Origin: Bacilli bacterium
Lineage (GTDB): Bacteria; Bacillota_I; Bacilli_A; RFN20; UBA1709
Length of the DNA: 20,960 nucleotides
Assembly (NCBI GenBank): GCA_028694305.1
Contig: JAQUTO010000002.1
Location: 1 to 20,960 of the forward strand
Direction of reading: 5' to 3'
The translations under genes were made by a program, and so were the position numbers. The stretch's first letter is position 1. Every line of letters begins with the position of its first letter. The notes beneath the pieces were generated by a model. It did no database searches and was not told the origin of the DNA. It saw only the letters and a program-made list of their open reading frames with translations. Shown here one piece after another: positions 7,759 to 15,997 of this stretch.

Positions 7759-8379
7759 TTGGCTAACAACAATTCAATCTACAAGAAAATCGAAGAAAAA
7801 GGAAACAAGGAAGCCCAAGAAATAATCAATGCAGGCCAAGCAAAGGCTAAAGCATTGGAAACAAGCGTACTTGCTGGTTACAAAGCTGAAGCAGATCTCA
7901 TCGTAGATTCTGCTAAGAAAGCCGGCGAGAATTATGTTAATACAACGCTTACCCAAGTTGAACAAACTGCCAAACAAAAAGCCTTGTTTGAAAAGAAAGA
8001 ATCCATTGCTAAAGCTGTTGAGGGTGCTCACAAGCAACTCTTAAAGATTAGCGATAAAGAACTAAGTGAATTAGTTATCAAGATTCTTAAAGCTGAAGAC
8101 ATTCAAGGCAATGAGACAATTTGTGTCTCAAAAGATGAATATAGCAAATACCAAAAGCTTTTCTCAACAAAGAAAGATGCTGAACTTGATGTTCTAAACA
8201 AGACACTTGGAAACAAGTATCATCTTACACTTGATAAACAACCAGCTGCTATTAATGGTGGCTTCATTATCAAAGGTAAGAGTTATGATATCGACCACAG
8301 CTACACGGTATTGCTAGAAAACATCAAAGAACAATATGAAGCCGAAATAGCAAAACTACTATTCGGTAAAGGAGCATAG
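7759..8379 (+). CDS. ntpE: V-type ATPase peripheral stalk subunit E
   Basis: NtpE pairs with NtpF as the peripheral stalk. The protein has a long charged N-terminal helix rich in Ala, Lys and Glu (about 5-105) and a small alpha/beta C-terminal domain ending GGFIIKGKSYDIDHSY...LLFGKG, typical of subunit E. I chose the TTG at 7759 (206 residues), which has GGGTGA five bases upstream; the GTG at 7750 (209 residues) would overlap that ribosome binding site. It sits between ntpK and ntpC as in E. hirae. Confidence 0.88.
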   Translation: MANNNSIYKKIEEKGNKEAQEIINAGQAKAKALETSVLAGYKAEADLIVDSAKKAGENYVNTTLTQVEQTAKQKALFEKKESIAKAVEGAHKQLLKISDKELSELVIKILKAEDIQGNETICVSKDEYSKYQKLFSTKKDAELDVLNKTLGNKYHLTLDKQPAAINGGFIIKGKSYDIDHSYTVLLENIKEQYEAEIAKLLFGKGA

Positions 8380-8380
8380 A

Positions 8381-9331
8381 ATGGATTACAGTTACGCTTG
8401 TGGTGCTGTCAAAGGCGTTGAATCCACATTACTAGATAAAGCTAAACTCTCAAAGCTCTTCAAATTAGAAGATGCTCAGTTTAAGCAATCTTTAGCTGAT
8501 ATGGGTTATGGCGCGACCGGTAATACATTAGAGGAAATTGTTAATGGAGAAATGGCCAAAGTTAAAGCATTCTTTAACGAGGTTGTTCCAGGCAATCCAG
8601 TCATGGATTTGTTCTATCTCCAAAACGATGCTCAAAACATTAAGGTTATTTATAAATCCAGAATGTTTAATCTTCCTCATAATGATAACTTCGTAACTAC
8701 AGGGGCGATTAATAAAGATCTTTTAGTTGACGCAATCACTAAAGGAAACTACGATCACATTCCTGAAGCTTATGAACCATTACTGAAAGGTATTGCAGAA
8801 AAGACCAAGGCGATTAAAAACCCAAGAGTCTTAAGTGCAACTATCGATTCCTGCATCTTTGAATATATCATGAGTGAATTAAACACCAAATATAAAGATG
8901 AAGCATTAAGAACATATTATGTTAACTTTATTAACTTTGCTAATATCTTAACACTAGTTCGTTGCCAATCTTTAAAATGGCCACTCGATAAATTCTTAGA
9001 GATGTATATCGGATACGGTACCATAGACAAGGACGATTTCATTGCAGCATATGCTTTGACAGGTGAAAACTTAAGTAAGCATTTCGTTAAAAAAGAATAT
9101 GGTGAAAGTATTGCCAAAGGATTAAAGGCTTATGATGATGATCATAATCTTTCTAATCTTGAAAAATACCTAGACGAATTAAAACTCGAGATTATGAAGA
9201 ACTATAGCCTTCAATTCTCAAGTATTGGACCTTTGGTCTATTACTATCTTGAAAAACAAGCAGAAGCGAAGAATATCCGTTTGATCTATTCTGATCATGA
9301 AGCGGATACGAACGATCTTCTTAATTATTAA
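8381..9331 (+). CDS. ntpC: V-type ATPase subunit C (d-type, rotor collar)
   Basis: This 316-residue, mostly helical soluble protein matches the V/A-ATPase C (yeast d, vATP-synt_AC39) family that couples the DF axle to the membrane rotor ring. Visible family features are the N-terminal YSYACGAVKGVESTLL, a Leu/Asp-rich repeated helical layout, PHNDNF near 105 and the tail near IRLIYSDHE. It starts one base after the ntpE stop, with AAAGGAG inside the ntpE end. It is slightly shorter than the E. hirae protein. Confidence 0.9.
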   Translation: MDYSYACGAVKGVESTLLDKAKLSKLFKLEDAQFKQSLADMGYGATGNTLEEIVNGEMAKVKAFFNEVVPGNPVMDLFYLQNDAQNIKVIYKSRMFNLPHNDNFVTTGAINKDLLVDAITKGNYDHIPEAYEPLLKGIAEKTKAIKNPRVLSATIDSCIFEYIMSELNTKYKDEALRTYYVNFINFANILTLVRCQSLKWPLDKFLEMYIGYGTIDKDDFIAAYALTGENLSKHFVKKEYGESIAKGLKAYDDDHNLSNLEKYLDELKLEIMKNYSLQFSSIGPLVYYYLEKQAEAKNIRLIYSDHEADTNDLLNY

Positions 9332-9345
9332 AGGAGGAACAAGAG

Positions 9346-9660
9346 ATGGAAAAAATTGATCTAGCCGCAATCGGCCAATCTAGTGAAATCTATTTGTTCA
9401 ATGCAGTTGGTATTACAACTATCATTGCAAAAACTCCACAAGAAGCTGACGAAAAGATTCGTGACTTAGCCAATGGAGATTGCAAAGTCATTTATCTTGA
9501 AGAAGCCTTGTATATTAATATGAGTAGCACTCTCGAAAGATATGCCAAGAGAGCGTTCCCAATCATCATTCCTATTCCTTCACAAGAGGGTAGTAAGGGT
9601 GTTGGTCTCAAGAAGATTAAAGATAATGTTCAAAAAGCTATAGGCATGGATATTTTATAG
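9346..9660 (+). CDS. ntpG: V-type ATPase subunit F (central stalk; NtpG in E. hirae naming)
   Basis: This 104-residue Rossmann-like small subunit binds NtpD in the rotating axle. Typical features are the N-terminal strand (IYLFNAVGITTIIA), DCKVIYLEEALY, and PIIIPIPSQEGSKGVGLKKIKDNVQKAIGMDIL in a three-part C-terminal run. Its AAGGAGG overlaps the ntpC stop codon, and its own stop is followed directly by the GGAGGGTGA of ntpA. Some annotations call this gene atpF or ntpF; I use the E. hirae order. Confidence 0.9.
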   Translation: MEKIDLAAIGQSSEIYLFNAVGITTIIAKTPQEADEKIRDLANGDCKVIYLEEALYINMSSTLERYAKRAFPIIIPIPSQEGSKGVGLKKIKDNVQKAIGMDIL

Positions 9661-9674
9661 GAGGGTGATTTATT

Positions 9675-11453
9675 GTGAATGATAAAAAAGTAGGAGTCAT
9701 TTCGAAAGTTGCCGGACCTTTAGTCGTTGCCAAAGGCATGACAGGCGTCAAGTTGTACGACGTTGTTCGTGTTTCTGAAAAACGCTTAATTGGTGAAGTT
9801 ATCGAACTCAGAGGCGATCAAGCTTCAGTCCAAGTTTACGAGGAAACAGCAGGTATCGGTCCTGGCGAACCAGTTTATCAAACTGGCGAAGCTCTATCAG
9901 TCGAACTAGGACCTGGACTTATTGAATCTATTTATGATGGTATTCAACGTCCACTCGCTGTCGTTTACGAAAAAGCTGGAGACCAAATCCCACTCGGTAT
10001 TGAAGTTCCAAAGCTCAACCGTGAAAAGGTCTGGAAGTTTAAGAAAGTGGCCAAAGTTGGTGACAAAGTCACTGGCGGCGACGTCTTAGGTACAGTCGTC
10101 GAAACAAAAGCCGTTTTACATAAGATAATGGTACCACCATATCTCACAGGTACAGTTACTTGGGTTTATGAAGGTGATGCTAAAATCGAAGATACAATCG
10201 CAAAGATTAAAGATGAAAAAGGCGTTGAGCATGAGATTAATATGATTCAACACTGGCCAGTCCGTGTTGGACGTCCATATGTTGAAAAATTATCACCAAC
10301 TCAACCAATGACAACCGGCCAAAGAGTTATTGATACACTCTTCCCAATCGCTATCGGTGGTGTCGCATGTATTCCAGGACCATTCGGATCTGGTAAAACA
10401 GTTGTTCAACACCAATTAGCAAAATGGGCAGATGTTGATATCGTTATCTTCATCGGTTGTGGCGAACGTGGAAACGAAATGACCGACGTTTTGATGGAAT
10501 TCCCAGAACTTCAAGATGCGAAGACCGGTGAATCTATCATGAAACGTACAGTCTTAATCGCTAATACTTCAAATATGCCAGTTGCTGCTCGTGAAGCTTC
10601 AGTTTATACCGGTATTACAATTGCTGAATACTATCGTGATATGGGTTATAAGGTTGCTGTCATGGCTGACTCTACTTCTCGTTGGGCAGAAGCTCTTCGT
10701 GAAATGTCAAGCCGTCTCGAGGAAATGCCTGGTGAAGAAGGTTACCCAGCTTACTTAGCAACACGTATTGCAGGCTTCTATGAAAGAGCCGGTTACGTTA
10801 CTTGCTTAGGTAAAGATGGACGTAAAGGTGCAGTCAGTGCTATCGGTGCTGTCTCTCCTGCAGGCGGCGATACTTCAGAACCAGTTTCGCAAGCAACTCT
10901 TAGAATCGTTAAAGTCTATTGGGGCTTAAGTGCACAACTTGCTCGTAGTAGACACTTCCCAGCTATTGACTGGTTAAAGTCCTATTCATTGTATGATGAT
11001 GTTCTTGAAGAATATTATGATAAGAATGTTCAAAAGGGCTGGACAAAGCAAGTCCAAAAGGCTCGTGCTTTACTCCAAGAAGAAGCTAAACTCAATGAAA
11101 TCGTTCGTCTAGTCGGCGTCGATTCACTTGAATTCCAAGATCGTTTAACTCTTGAAGTTACTAAGTCAATTCGTGAAGACTACTTACACCAAATCGCTTT
11201 CCATGAAGTTGATACTTATACTTCATTACAAAAGCAATATGGTATGCTAAATACTATTCTTCACTGGTATGAAAAGGGTCAAGAAGCTTTAAAGAATGAT
11301 GTTTCATTCAAGCTCATTGAAGCTATGCCTATCAGAGAAAGAATTGGTCGTATGAAATATGTCAAGGAAGCAGACTTCCCTAAGGAATTTAAGGATTGCA
11401 TTGCTGCTATTGATAGTGACTACGATAAATTAGCAAAAGGAGGACAACAATAA
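9675..11453 (+). CDS. ntpA: V-type ATPase catalytic subunit A
   Basis: Subunit A hydrolyses (or makes) ATP in the A3B3 head. The 592 residues show a beta-barrel N-terminus (VGVISKVAGPLVVAKGM), the bulge domain that F-type beta subunits lack (about 110-200), Walker A GPFGSGKT at 235-242 with K241, the catalytic glutamate E264 in GCGERGNEM, and SRWAEALREMSSRL. The GTG start is six bases after GGAGGGTGA. The stop overlaps the ntpB ATG (TAATG). The length is normal for the family. Confidence 0.97.
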   Translation: MNDKKVGVISKVAGPLVVAKGMTGVKLYDVVRVSEKRLIGEVIELRGDQASVQVYEETAGIGPGEPVYQTGEALSVELGPGLIESIYDGIQRPLAVVYEKAGDQIPLGIEVPKLNREKVWKFKKVAKVGDKVTGGDVLGTVVETKAVLHKIMVPPYLTGTVTWVYEGDAKIEDTIAKIKDEKGVEHEINMIQHWPVRVGRPYVEKLSPTQPMTTGQRVIDTLFPIAIGGVACIPGPFGSGKTVVQHQLAKWADVDIVIFIGCGERGNEMTDVLMEFPELQDAKTGESIMKRTVLIANTSNMPVAAREASVYTGITIAEYYRDMGYKVAVMADSTSRWAEALREMSSRLEEMPGEEGYPAYLATRIAGFYERAGYVTCLGKDGRKGAVSAIGAVSPAGGDTSEPVSQATLRIVKVYWGLSAQLARSRHFPAIDWLKSYSLYDDVLEEYYDKNVQKGWTKQVQKARALLQEEAKLNEIVRLVGVDSLEFQDRLTLEVTKSIREDYLHQIAFHEVDTYTSLQKQYGMLNTILHWYEKGQEALKNDVSFKLIEAMPIRERIGRMKYVKEADFPKEFKDCIAAIDSDYDKLAKGGQQ

Positions 11454-12838
11454 TGGCAAAAGAGTATAAAACAATTAAAGAAGTTGTTGGCCCACTAATG
11501 CTCGTCGAAGGCGTCGAAGGCGTCAAATACGATGAACTTGTTAAAATTAAACAAGCCAATGGTGAGGAACGTTTCGGTAAGGTCCTAGAAGTTAATGAGG
11601 ACCGTGCTGTTGTTCAATTGTTCACTTCATCACAAGGCTTAAAGATCGATGATGCTAAGGCTATGTTCTTAGGTCATGGTATCCAACTAAAACTTGCTCC
11701 TGAAATCTTAGGCAGAGTTTTCGATGGTATGGGTAACCCAATTGATGGTGGCGGCGAAATTATCCCTGTTAAAACAGAAGATATTAACGGTGCTCCATTG
11801 AACCCAGTTGCTCGTGACTACCCAGAAGAATTTATTCAAACTGGTGTCAGTGCTATCGATGGTTTGAACACTCTAGTTAGAGGTCAAAAACTTCCTATCT
11901 TCTCTGGTTCAGGTCTACCACACTCAAAACTCGCAGCTCAAATCGCAAGACAAGCTCAAGTCCGTGGTTCAAAAGAACCATTCGCTGTTGTCTTTGCTGC
12001 TGTTGGTATTACTTTCGAGGAAGCAAACTTCTTTATTGAAGACTTCAGAAAATCCGGTGCTATTAAGCGTTCTGTTCTATTCATGAACTTAGCTAATGAC
12101 CCTGCTATCGAGCGTCTATCTACTCCTAAGATGGCCATTACTTGTGCAGAATATCTAGCTTACACACTTGGGATGCACGTTTTGATTATCATTACTGATA
12201 TCACTAACTACGCAGAAGCTCTTCGTGAAATTTCTGCCGCTCGTAAGGAAGTTCCAGGACGTCGTGGCTACCCAGGCTACATGTATACTGACTTAGCCGG
12301 TCTATATGAACGGGCAGGTCGTATTAAAGGTAAACCAGGTTCAGTTACACAAATTCCTATTTTGTCAATGCCAGAAGATGATATTACCCACCCAATCCCT
12401 GACTTAACAGGTTATATTACCGAGGGTCAAATCATTATTTCTCGTGACCTTTACAACAGAGGTATTACACCTCCAATCGATGTCTTACCATCCCTATCAC
12501 GTTTGAAGGATAAAGGTATCGGTAAAGGCAAGACAAGAGAAGACCATTCCGCAACCATGAACCAATTATTTGCAGCTTATTCTAGAGGAAAAGAAGCTAA
12601 AGAATTAGCAGTTGTCTTAGGTGATGCTGCTTTGTCTGATACTGATAAACTCTATGCTAAGTTCGCAACTGAATTTGAAAACAAGTATGTCTCTCAAGGT
12701 TACAATACTAATAGAACTATTGAAGAAACACTTGATATTGGTTGGGATTTACTCACTATCTTACCAAAGAGTGAGTTAAAACGTATCGACCTAGACTTAA
12801 TTGAAAAGTATTATCCAAAGAATAAAGCGGGTGAATAA
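11453..12838 (+). CDS. ntpB: V-type ATPase regulatory subunit B
   Basis: Subunit B alternates with A in the head and lends an arginine finger to the active site. In 461 residues it shows IKEVVGPLMLVEGVEGV, GRVFDGMGNPIDGG, the degenerate P-loop SGSGLPHSK (151-159, lacking GKT), YPGYMYTDLAGLYERAGRI, and LPSLSRL with R350, the same number as the E. hirae arginine finger. Start and stop junctions are tight: a 1-base overlap with ntpA and two bases before ntpD. Confidence 0.97.
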   Translation: MAKEYKTIKEVVGPLMLVEGVEGVKYDELVKIKQANGEERFGKVLEVNEDRAVVQLFTSSQGLKIDDAKAMFLGHGIQLKLAPEILGRVFDGMGNPIDGGGEIIPVKTEDINGAPLNPVARDYPEEFIQTGVSAIDGLNTLVRGQKLPIFSGSGLPHSKLAAQIARQAQVRGSKEPFAVVFAAVGITFEEANFFIEDFRKSGAIKRSVLFMNLANDPAIERLSTPKMAITCAEYLAYTLGMHVLIIITDITNYAEALREISAARKEVPGRRGYPGYMYTDLAGLYERAGRIKGKPGSVTQIPILSMPEDDITHPIPDLTGYITEGQIIISRDLYNRGITPPIDVLPSLSRLKDKGIGKGKTREDHSATMNQLFAAYSRGKEAKELAVVLGDAALSDTDKLYAKFATEFENKYVSQGYNTNRTIEETLDIGWDLLTILPKSELKRIDLDLIEKYYPKNKAGE

Positions 12839-12840
12839 TT

Positions 12841-13521
12841 ATGGCACTAATGAATGTCAACCCAACCCGAATGGAGCTTTCTAAACTCAAAGCTGGTTTA
12901 GCAACTTCGCAACGTGGTCATAAACTCTTAAAGGATAAACAAGATGAAATGATTCGTCAATTCATGTTGATTATTCGTGAGAATCAATCACTACGTAAAG
13001 AAATTGAAGATGAATTGGCTGCGATTATGAAAAAGTTTAGCACCGCTCAATTAACAATGAGTTATGCTGGACTTATGGAAGCTTTAATGGTTCCTTCAAA
13101 GAGTGTTGAAGTAACTGTGGCGACAAAAAATATCATGTCGATTAAAACTCCAACGGTCCAAGTTGCTAATTCAGAAGGCGATATCGATTTAACTTATGGT
13201 TTCGCCTTTACGCCAAGTGATCTTGATGGTGCTATTCTTTCACTCTCTCGTCTTCTTCCGAAGCTCCTTAAGTTAGCAGAACTCGAAAAAACATGCGATA
13301 TGCTAGCTGTAGATATTGAAAAGACAAGAAGAAGAGTTAACGCTATCGAATATATCATGATTCCTGATTACGAAGAAACGATTCACTTTGTTAACCAAAA
13401 GTTAGATGAAAGTGATCGTAGCGCTACAATTCGTTTGATGAAAGCAAAGAGCTTGATTTTGGCCAAAGAAGAGACCGAAAGAGCTCGTAGGGCAAAAGAA
13501 TTAGCAGCCGCAACTGAGTAA
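12841..13521 (+). CDS. ntpD: V-type ATPase central stalk subunit D
   Basis: Subunit D is the antiparallel coiled-coil axle inside the A3B3 head. The 226-residue protein has the family signature N-terminus (NVNPTRMELSKLKAGLATSQRGHKLLKDKQDEM), a beta-hairpin middle part, and the returning helix with KTRRRVNAIEYIMIPDYEETI near 160-180. GGGTGA lies within the end of ntpB. It is the last gene: the E. hirae genes ntpH and ntpJ (K+ uptake) are not downstream, and a terminator follows within 20 bases. Confidence 0.95.
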   Translation: MALMNVNPTRMELSKLKAGLATSQRGHKLLKDKQDEMIRQFMLIIRENQSLRKEIEDELAAIMKKFSTAQLTMSYAGLMEALMVPSKSVEVTVATKNIMSIKTPTVQVANSEGDIDLTYGFAFTPSDLDGAILSLSRLLPKLLKLAELEKTCDMLAVDIEKTRRRVNAIEYIMIPDYEETIHFVNQKLDESDRSATIRLMKAKSLILAKEETERARRAKELAAATE

Positions 13522-13540
13522 TACTTTACGCTAGAAATAA

Positions 13541-13566
13541 AACCGAGGTTCACACCTCGGTTTTTA
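13541..13566. terminator. Bidirectional intrinsic terminator between ntpD and the MBL hydrolase gene
   Basis: AACCGAGGT (13541-13549) pairs perfectly with ACCTCGGTT (13554-13562) around a 4-base loop, with T5 on the plus side and a T-rich tract on the minus side. It ends the ATPase operon. The minus-strand hydrolase stop codon (13550-13552) lies in its loop, so half of the stem codes for protein. Confidence 0.9.
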
Positions 13567-14200
13567 TTTGCTTTATAAACTCTTTTGTTTGGGGATCATT
13601 ATGCCCACTTGTTAAAATATCAAAATCAAATTGTTCCATGAATTCCAGGGCTTTTAGGTATTCTTCTTTGGAATCCATTAAGTCTGGAACAGGATGATCT
13701 AGAGTATCTCCAATGTTATCAAAAGCATGTAAGATTCGCTCTTTAGTATCGTAGAGGATTAGCCCATCTGGAGTATGACCACGGGAGGCATAAAGATAGA
13801 GACCATCTTCTTTAAAACAGGCTGAAGTATCGAAGGTCAAGGTTGGGGGAGTTTCCGTTACATCTCCTTGAATGAACTTGGCATTATTTTGACACATCTC
13901 TTGATAGTATTGATGGGACATTTCTTGGCATTTGGTAGTTGCGATAATCGGGGAGTCTTTGAAAGCACAATTACCCCAGATATGATCCCAATGATAGTGT
14001 GAATTAATAACAATGATTGGTTTAGTTTCTTTTAGACTAACTAAATAATCTTTTACTATTTGCATTTGTTTTGAACCACAACCGGTATCAAGTACATAAT
14101 TAAATGATTCACCAAGTATGACATAACTATGATGACCACAAACACTAAAAGTATCGTAGGAGAACATGATTGTTCTCTGTTTTAATCTAGTTATTTGCAT
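13550..14200 (-). CDS. Metallo-beta-lactamase-fold hydrolase (glyoxalase II-like)
   Basis: This 216-residue cytosolic protein has the dimetal motif HxHxDH at H68-Y-H70-W-D72-H73, plus H142 (SRGHTPDG), D161 and H200 (SGHND), so all ligands for two metals are present. No signal peptide is seen. The substrate is unknown; thioester hydrolases of the glyoxalase II type are the nearest family. I chose ATG 14200 because GGAGG inside the end of yigZ lies six bases upstream; a longer frame to 14257 lies within yigZ. It is co-transcribed with yigZ, one base apart. Confidence 0.85.
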   Translation of the reverse strand: MQITRLKQRTIMFSYDTFSVCGHHSYVILGESFNYVLDTGCGSKQMQIVKDYLVSLKETKPIIVINSHYHWDHIWGNCAFKDSPIIATTKCQEMSHQYYQEMCQNNAKFIQGDVTETPPTLTFDTSACFKEDGLYLYASRGHTPDGLILYDTKERILHAFDNIGDTLDHPVPDLMDSKEEYLKALEFMEQFDFDILTSGHNDPQTKEFIKQIKTEV

Positions 14201-14201
14201 T

Positions 14202-14804
14202 TTATTCCTCCACCTCTTCGTTACCGAGTCCTTTAAAGGTGATTTTTCCATTAACAAAGTTTTTAAGTTTGGTCACTTCATTTTCACTTCTAAAAAGAAC
14301 TTCATAATTAACTTTTAAATCGTAGTCTAACTTAACAACTCGCACGTTTTCTTTGCGTAAGTAGTTGGCTACAACATCATTGAGATTATAATCAATTATA
14401 AAAGCGTATTTCTTAAGTGTTAAAACTTGAATGGTCTTGGCTTGATCTAAAGCTAATGAGGCGGTCCCACTATAAGCCCGAATTAGACCACCTACACCAA
14501 GTTTAATTCCGCCAAAATAGCGAGTAACGACCACTAAACATTCAACTAGATTTTTAGTTTGAATGGCTTTTAAAATAGGGAATCCAGCGCTAGAAGAGGG
14601 TTCTCCATCATCACTAGACTTATATTTGTTTTCTGAGATAACATAAGCATAACAGTTATGAGTTGCTTGATGTTCCGTTTTGCGAACACTAGCAATTTTT
14701 TCTTTGGCTTCAGTTTCATCTTTTACTCGAAAAACTCGAGCAATAAATCTCGAATGTTCAATCTCATTTTCAACTCTAGCTTCATGACGAATAACCAGTT
14801 TCAT
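14202..14804 (-). CDS. yigZ: YigZ/YvyE family protein (IMPACT-type)
   Basis: This 200-residue protein has an N-terminal UPF0029/IMPACT domain (HSRFIARVFRV, ATHNCYAYVI, SSDDGEPSSSAGFPIL, VVVTRYFGGIKLGVGGLIRAY) and a C-terminal ferredoxin-like domain (about 125-200). The biochemical role of the bacterial family is not settled; eukaryotic IMPACT acts on Gcn1. In Bacillus the homologue yvyE is beside comFA, as here. The ATG at 14804 has no ribosome binding site and coincides with the predicted transcription start. A TTG two codons earlier would also lack one. Confidence 0.9.
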   Translation of the reverse strand: MKLVIRHEARVENEIEHSRFIARVFRVKDETEAKEKIASVRKTEHQATHNCYAYVISENKYKSSDDGEPSSSAGFPILKAIQTKNLVECLVVVTRYFGGIKLGVGGLIRAYSGTASLALDQAKTIQVLTLKKYAFIIDYNLNDVVANYLRKENVRVVKLDYDLKVNYEVLFRSENEVTKLKNFVNGKITFKGLGNEEVEE

Positions 14805-14811
14805 AAACAAA

Positions 14812-14839
14812 TTATAACATAATTTAGGATATTTGAAAA
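14812..14839 (-). promoter_or_regulatory. Promoter of yigZ, predicted leaderless
   Basis: On the minus strand TGTTATAAT gives a consensus extended -10 (TATAAT at 14812-14817), with TTTTCA about 18 bases upstream as a weak -35. The six bases after TATAAT are followed immediately by the yigZ ATG (14804), so the expected start is the A of ATG. Confidence 0.5.
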
Positions 14840-14870
14840 TTTCTCACTATTAGTAATATAGGAGGTGTTA

Positions 14871-14918
14871 ATGTTAAGTGTCCTAGATGTGGGAATGAAG
14901 ACCCAAATCTCTTCATGA
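14871..14918 (+). other. 15-codon leader ORF overlapping the comFA start region
   Basis: ATG 14871 has a near-perfect AGGAGGTG five to six bases upstream and runs 15 codons to TGA at 14916-14918, overlapping the comFA ATG as ATGA. It may be the real comFA start shifted by a one-base indel, or a leader peptide that couples translation to comFA. Confidence 0.4.
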
Positions 14919-15997
14919 TTGTAAATGGCGAACCTCGTTGCCGTAAGTGTCTGCAATACAATGGTAAAGTGGCACAAATTACAACAAGAATCAATCCGCG
15001 CTTTGCGAAAGCCAAAATCAATTACGCTTTGAGTCCCGAACAAAATGAGATATCTTTGAAACTATTGAATGGCGGAACAAAGATTTATGTTAATGCTGTT
15101 TGTGGAGCAGGTAAAACCGAAATTACCTTTCAAAGTATTGAGAAAGCTTTAGCTAATGGTTACCGGGTTGGTTTCATTATCCCAAGGCGAGATGTTGTTA
15201 AAGAAATCGCAACCAGACTTAAGAAAGTGTATCCCCAAGTTATTGTCAGTGAAGTCTATGGCGGACATACCCAAATCTTGGATGGCGAAATCGTGGTGCT
15301 AACCACACACCAAGTTTATCGTTATCCAAACAAATTTGGCCTGATAATTGTTGATGAGTACGATGCTTTTCCCTTCAAAGGAGACGAAGTATTACATCAC
15401 TTTGTGGAACAATCTTGCTTTGGTCAAAAGATTTATCTAAGCGCAACTTGGAATAAAGTTGAATTAATTGGGAAAGAAAATTATGCCCTTAACAAAAGGT
15501 ATCATAATCATCCTTTGCCAGTTCCAGTTTACCTGAAATGTCACCACAAATTACTGCTACTTAAAACTTTGCTTGAAACGCGTAAATTGTTAAAGAAACC
15601 AACTTGTGTTTTCATATTTTTACCAAGTATCTCTGAAACAATCCGCTACTATTCTTTCCTTAAATGCTTTTTTAGAGACATAATGCTATATAATAGTCAA
15701 TGCCCTAATAAAGAGATGATATTCAAGAATATCAAGCAAGCTAAATATAGGGTAGTAGTTTGCACGACCATTCTCGAACGAGGGATTACAATCAAGAATC
15801 TAGATATCATAGTTGCGGAGGCGGACGCACCAATCTTTTCGCATGAAACATTAATTCAAATTGCGGGAAGAGTGGGGCGGATTGCTTCACGTAATAGCGG
15901 TCAGGTATTGTTCTTGGCACAACATAAAACGCATGAAATCACAACTTGTATTAACACGATTGAAACCACCAATCTCAAAGTGTCTTTTATGCCATAA
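14915..15997 (+). CDS. comFA: ComFA-type competence helicase (5' end disrupted or unusual)
   Basis: ComFA is a DEAD-family ATPase that helps pull single-stranded DNA through the competence channel. From ATG 14915 the 360 residues show Walker A GAGKT (64-68), the DEYD box (IIVDEYDAFPF), LSATW, and the C-terminal helicase lobe with IAGRVGRIASR. The frame remains open upstream and encodes CPRCGNEDPNLF (14879-14914), the first half of the ComFA four-cysteine zinc finger; CRKC after the ATG is the second half. No ATG, GTG or TTG begins that segment in frame. The ATG with a strong AGGAGG (14871) is in another frame and stops after 15 codons at 14916-14918. The gene is either frameshifted, uses an unusual start, or is truncated. 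Confidence 0.85.
   Translation: MIVNGEPRCRKCLQYNGKVAQITTRINPRFAKAKINYALSPEQNEISLKLLNGGTKIYVNAVCGAGKTEITFQSIEKALANGYRVGFIIPRRDVVKEIATRLKKVYPQVIVSEVYGGHTQILDGEIVVLTTHQVYRYPNKFGLIIVDEYDAFPFKGDEVLHHFVEQSCFGQKIYLSATWNKVELIGKENYALNKRYHNHPLPVPVYLKCHHKLLLLKTLLETRKLLKKPTCVFIFLPSISETIRYYSFLKCFFRDIMLYNSQCPNKEMIFKNIKQAKYRVVVCTTILERGITIKNLDIIVAEADAPIFSHETLIQIAGRVGRIASRNSGQVLFLAQHKTHEITTCINTIETTNLKVSFMP

Noticed and set aside
14801..15043. Minus-strand open frames opposite the comFA 5' region
   Set aside because: They have no start with a ribosome binding site, resemble no family, and lie opposite the conserved ComFA zinc finger and the yigZ promoter.
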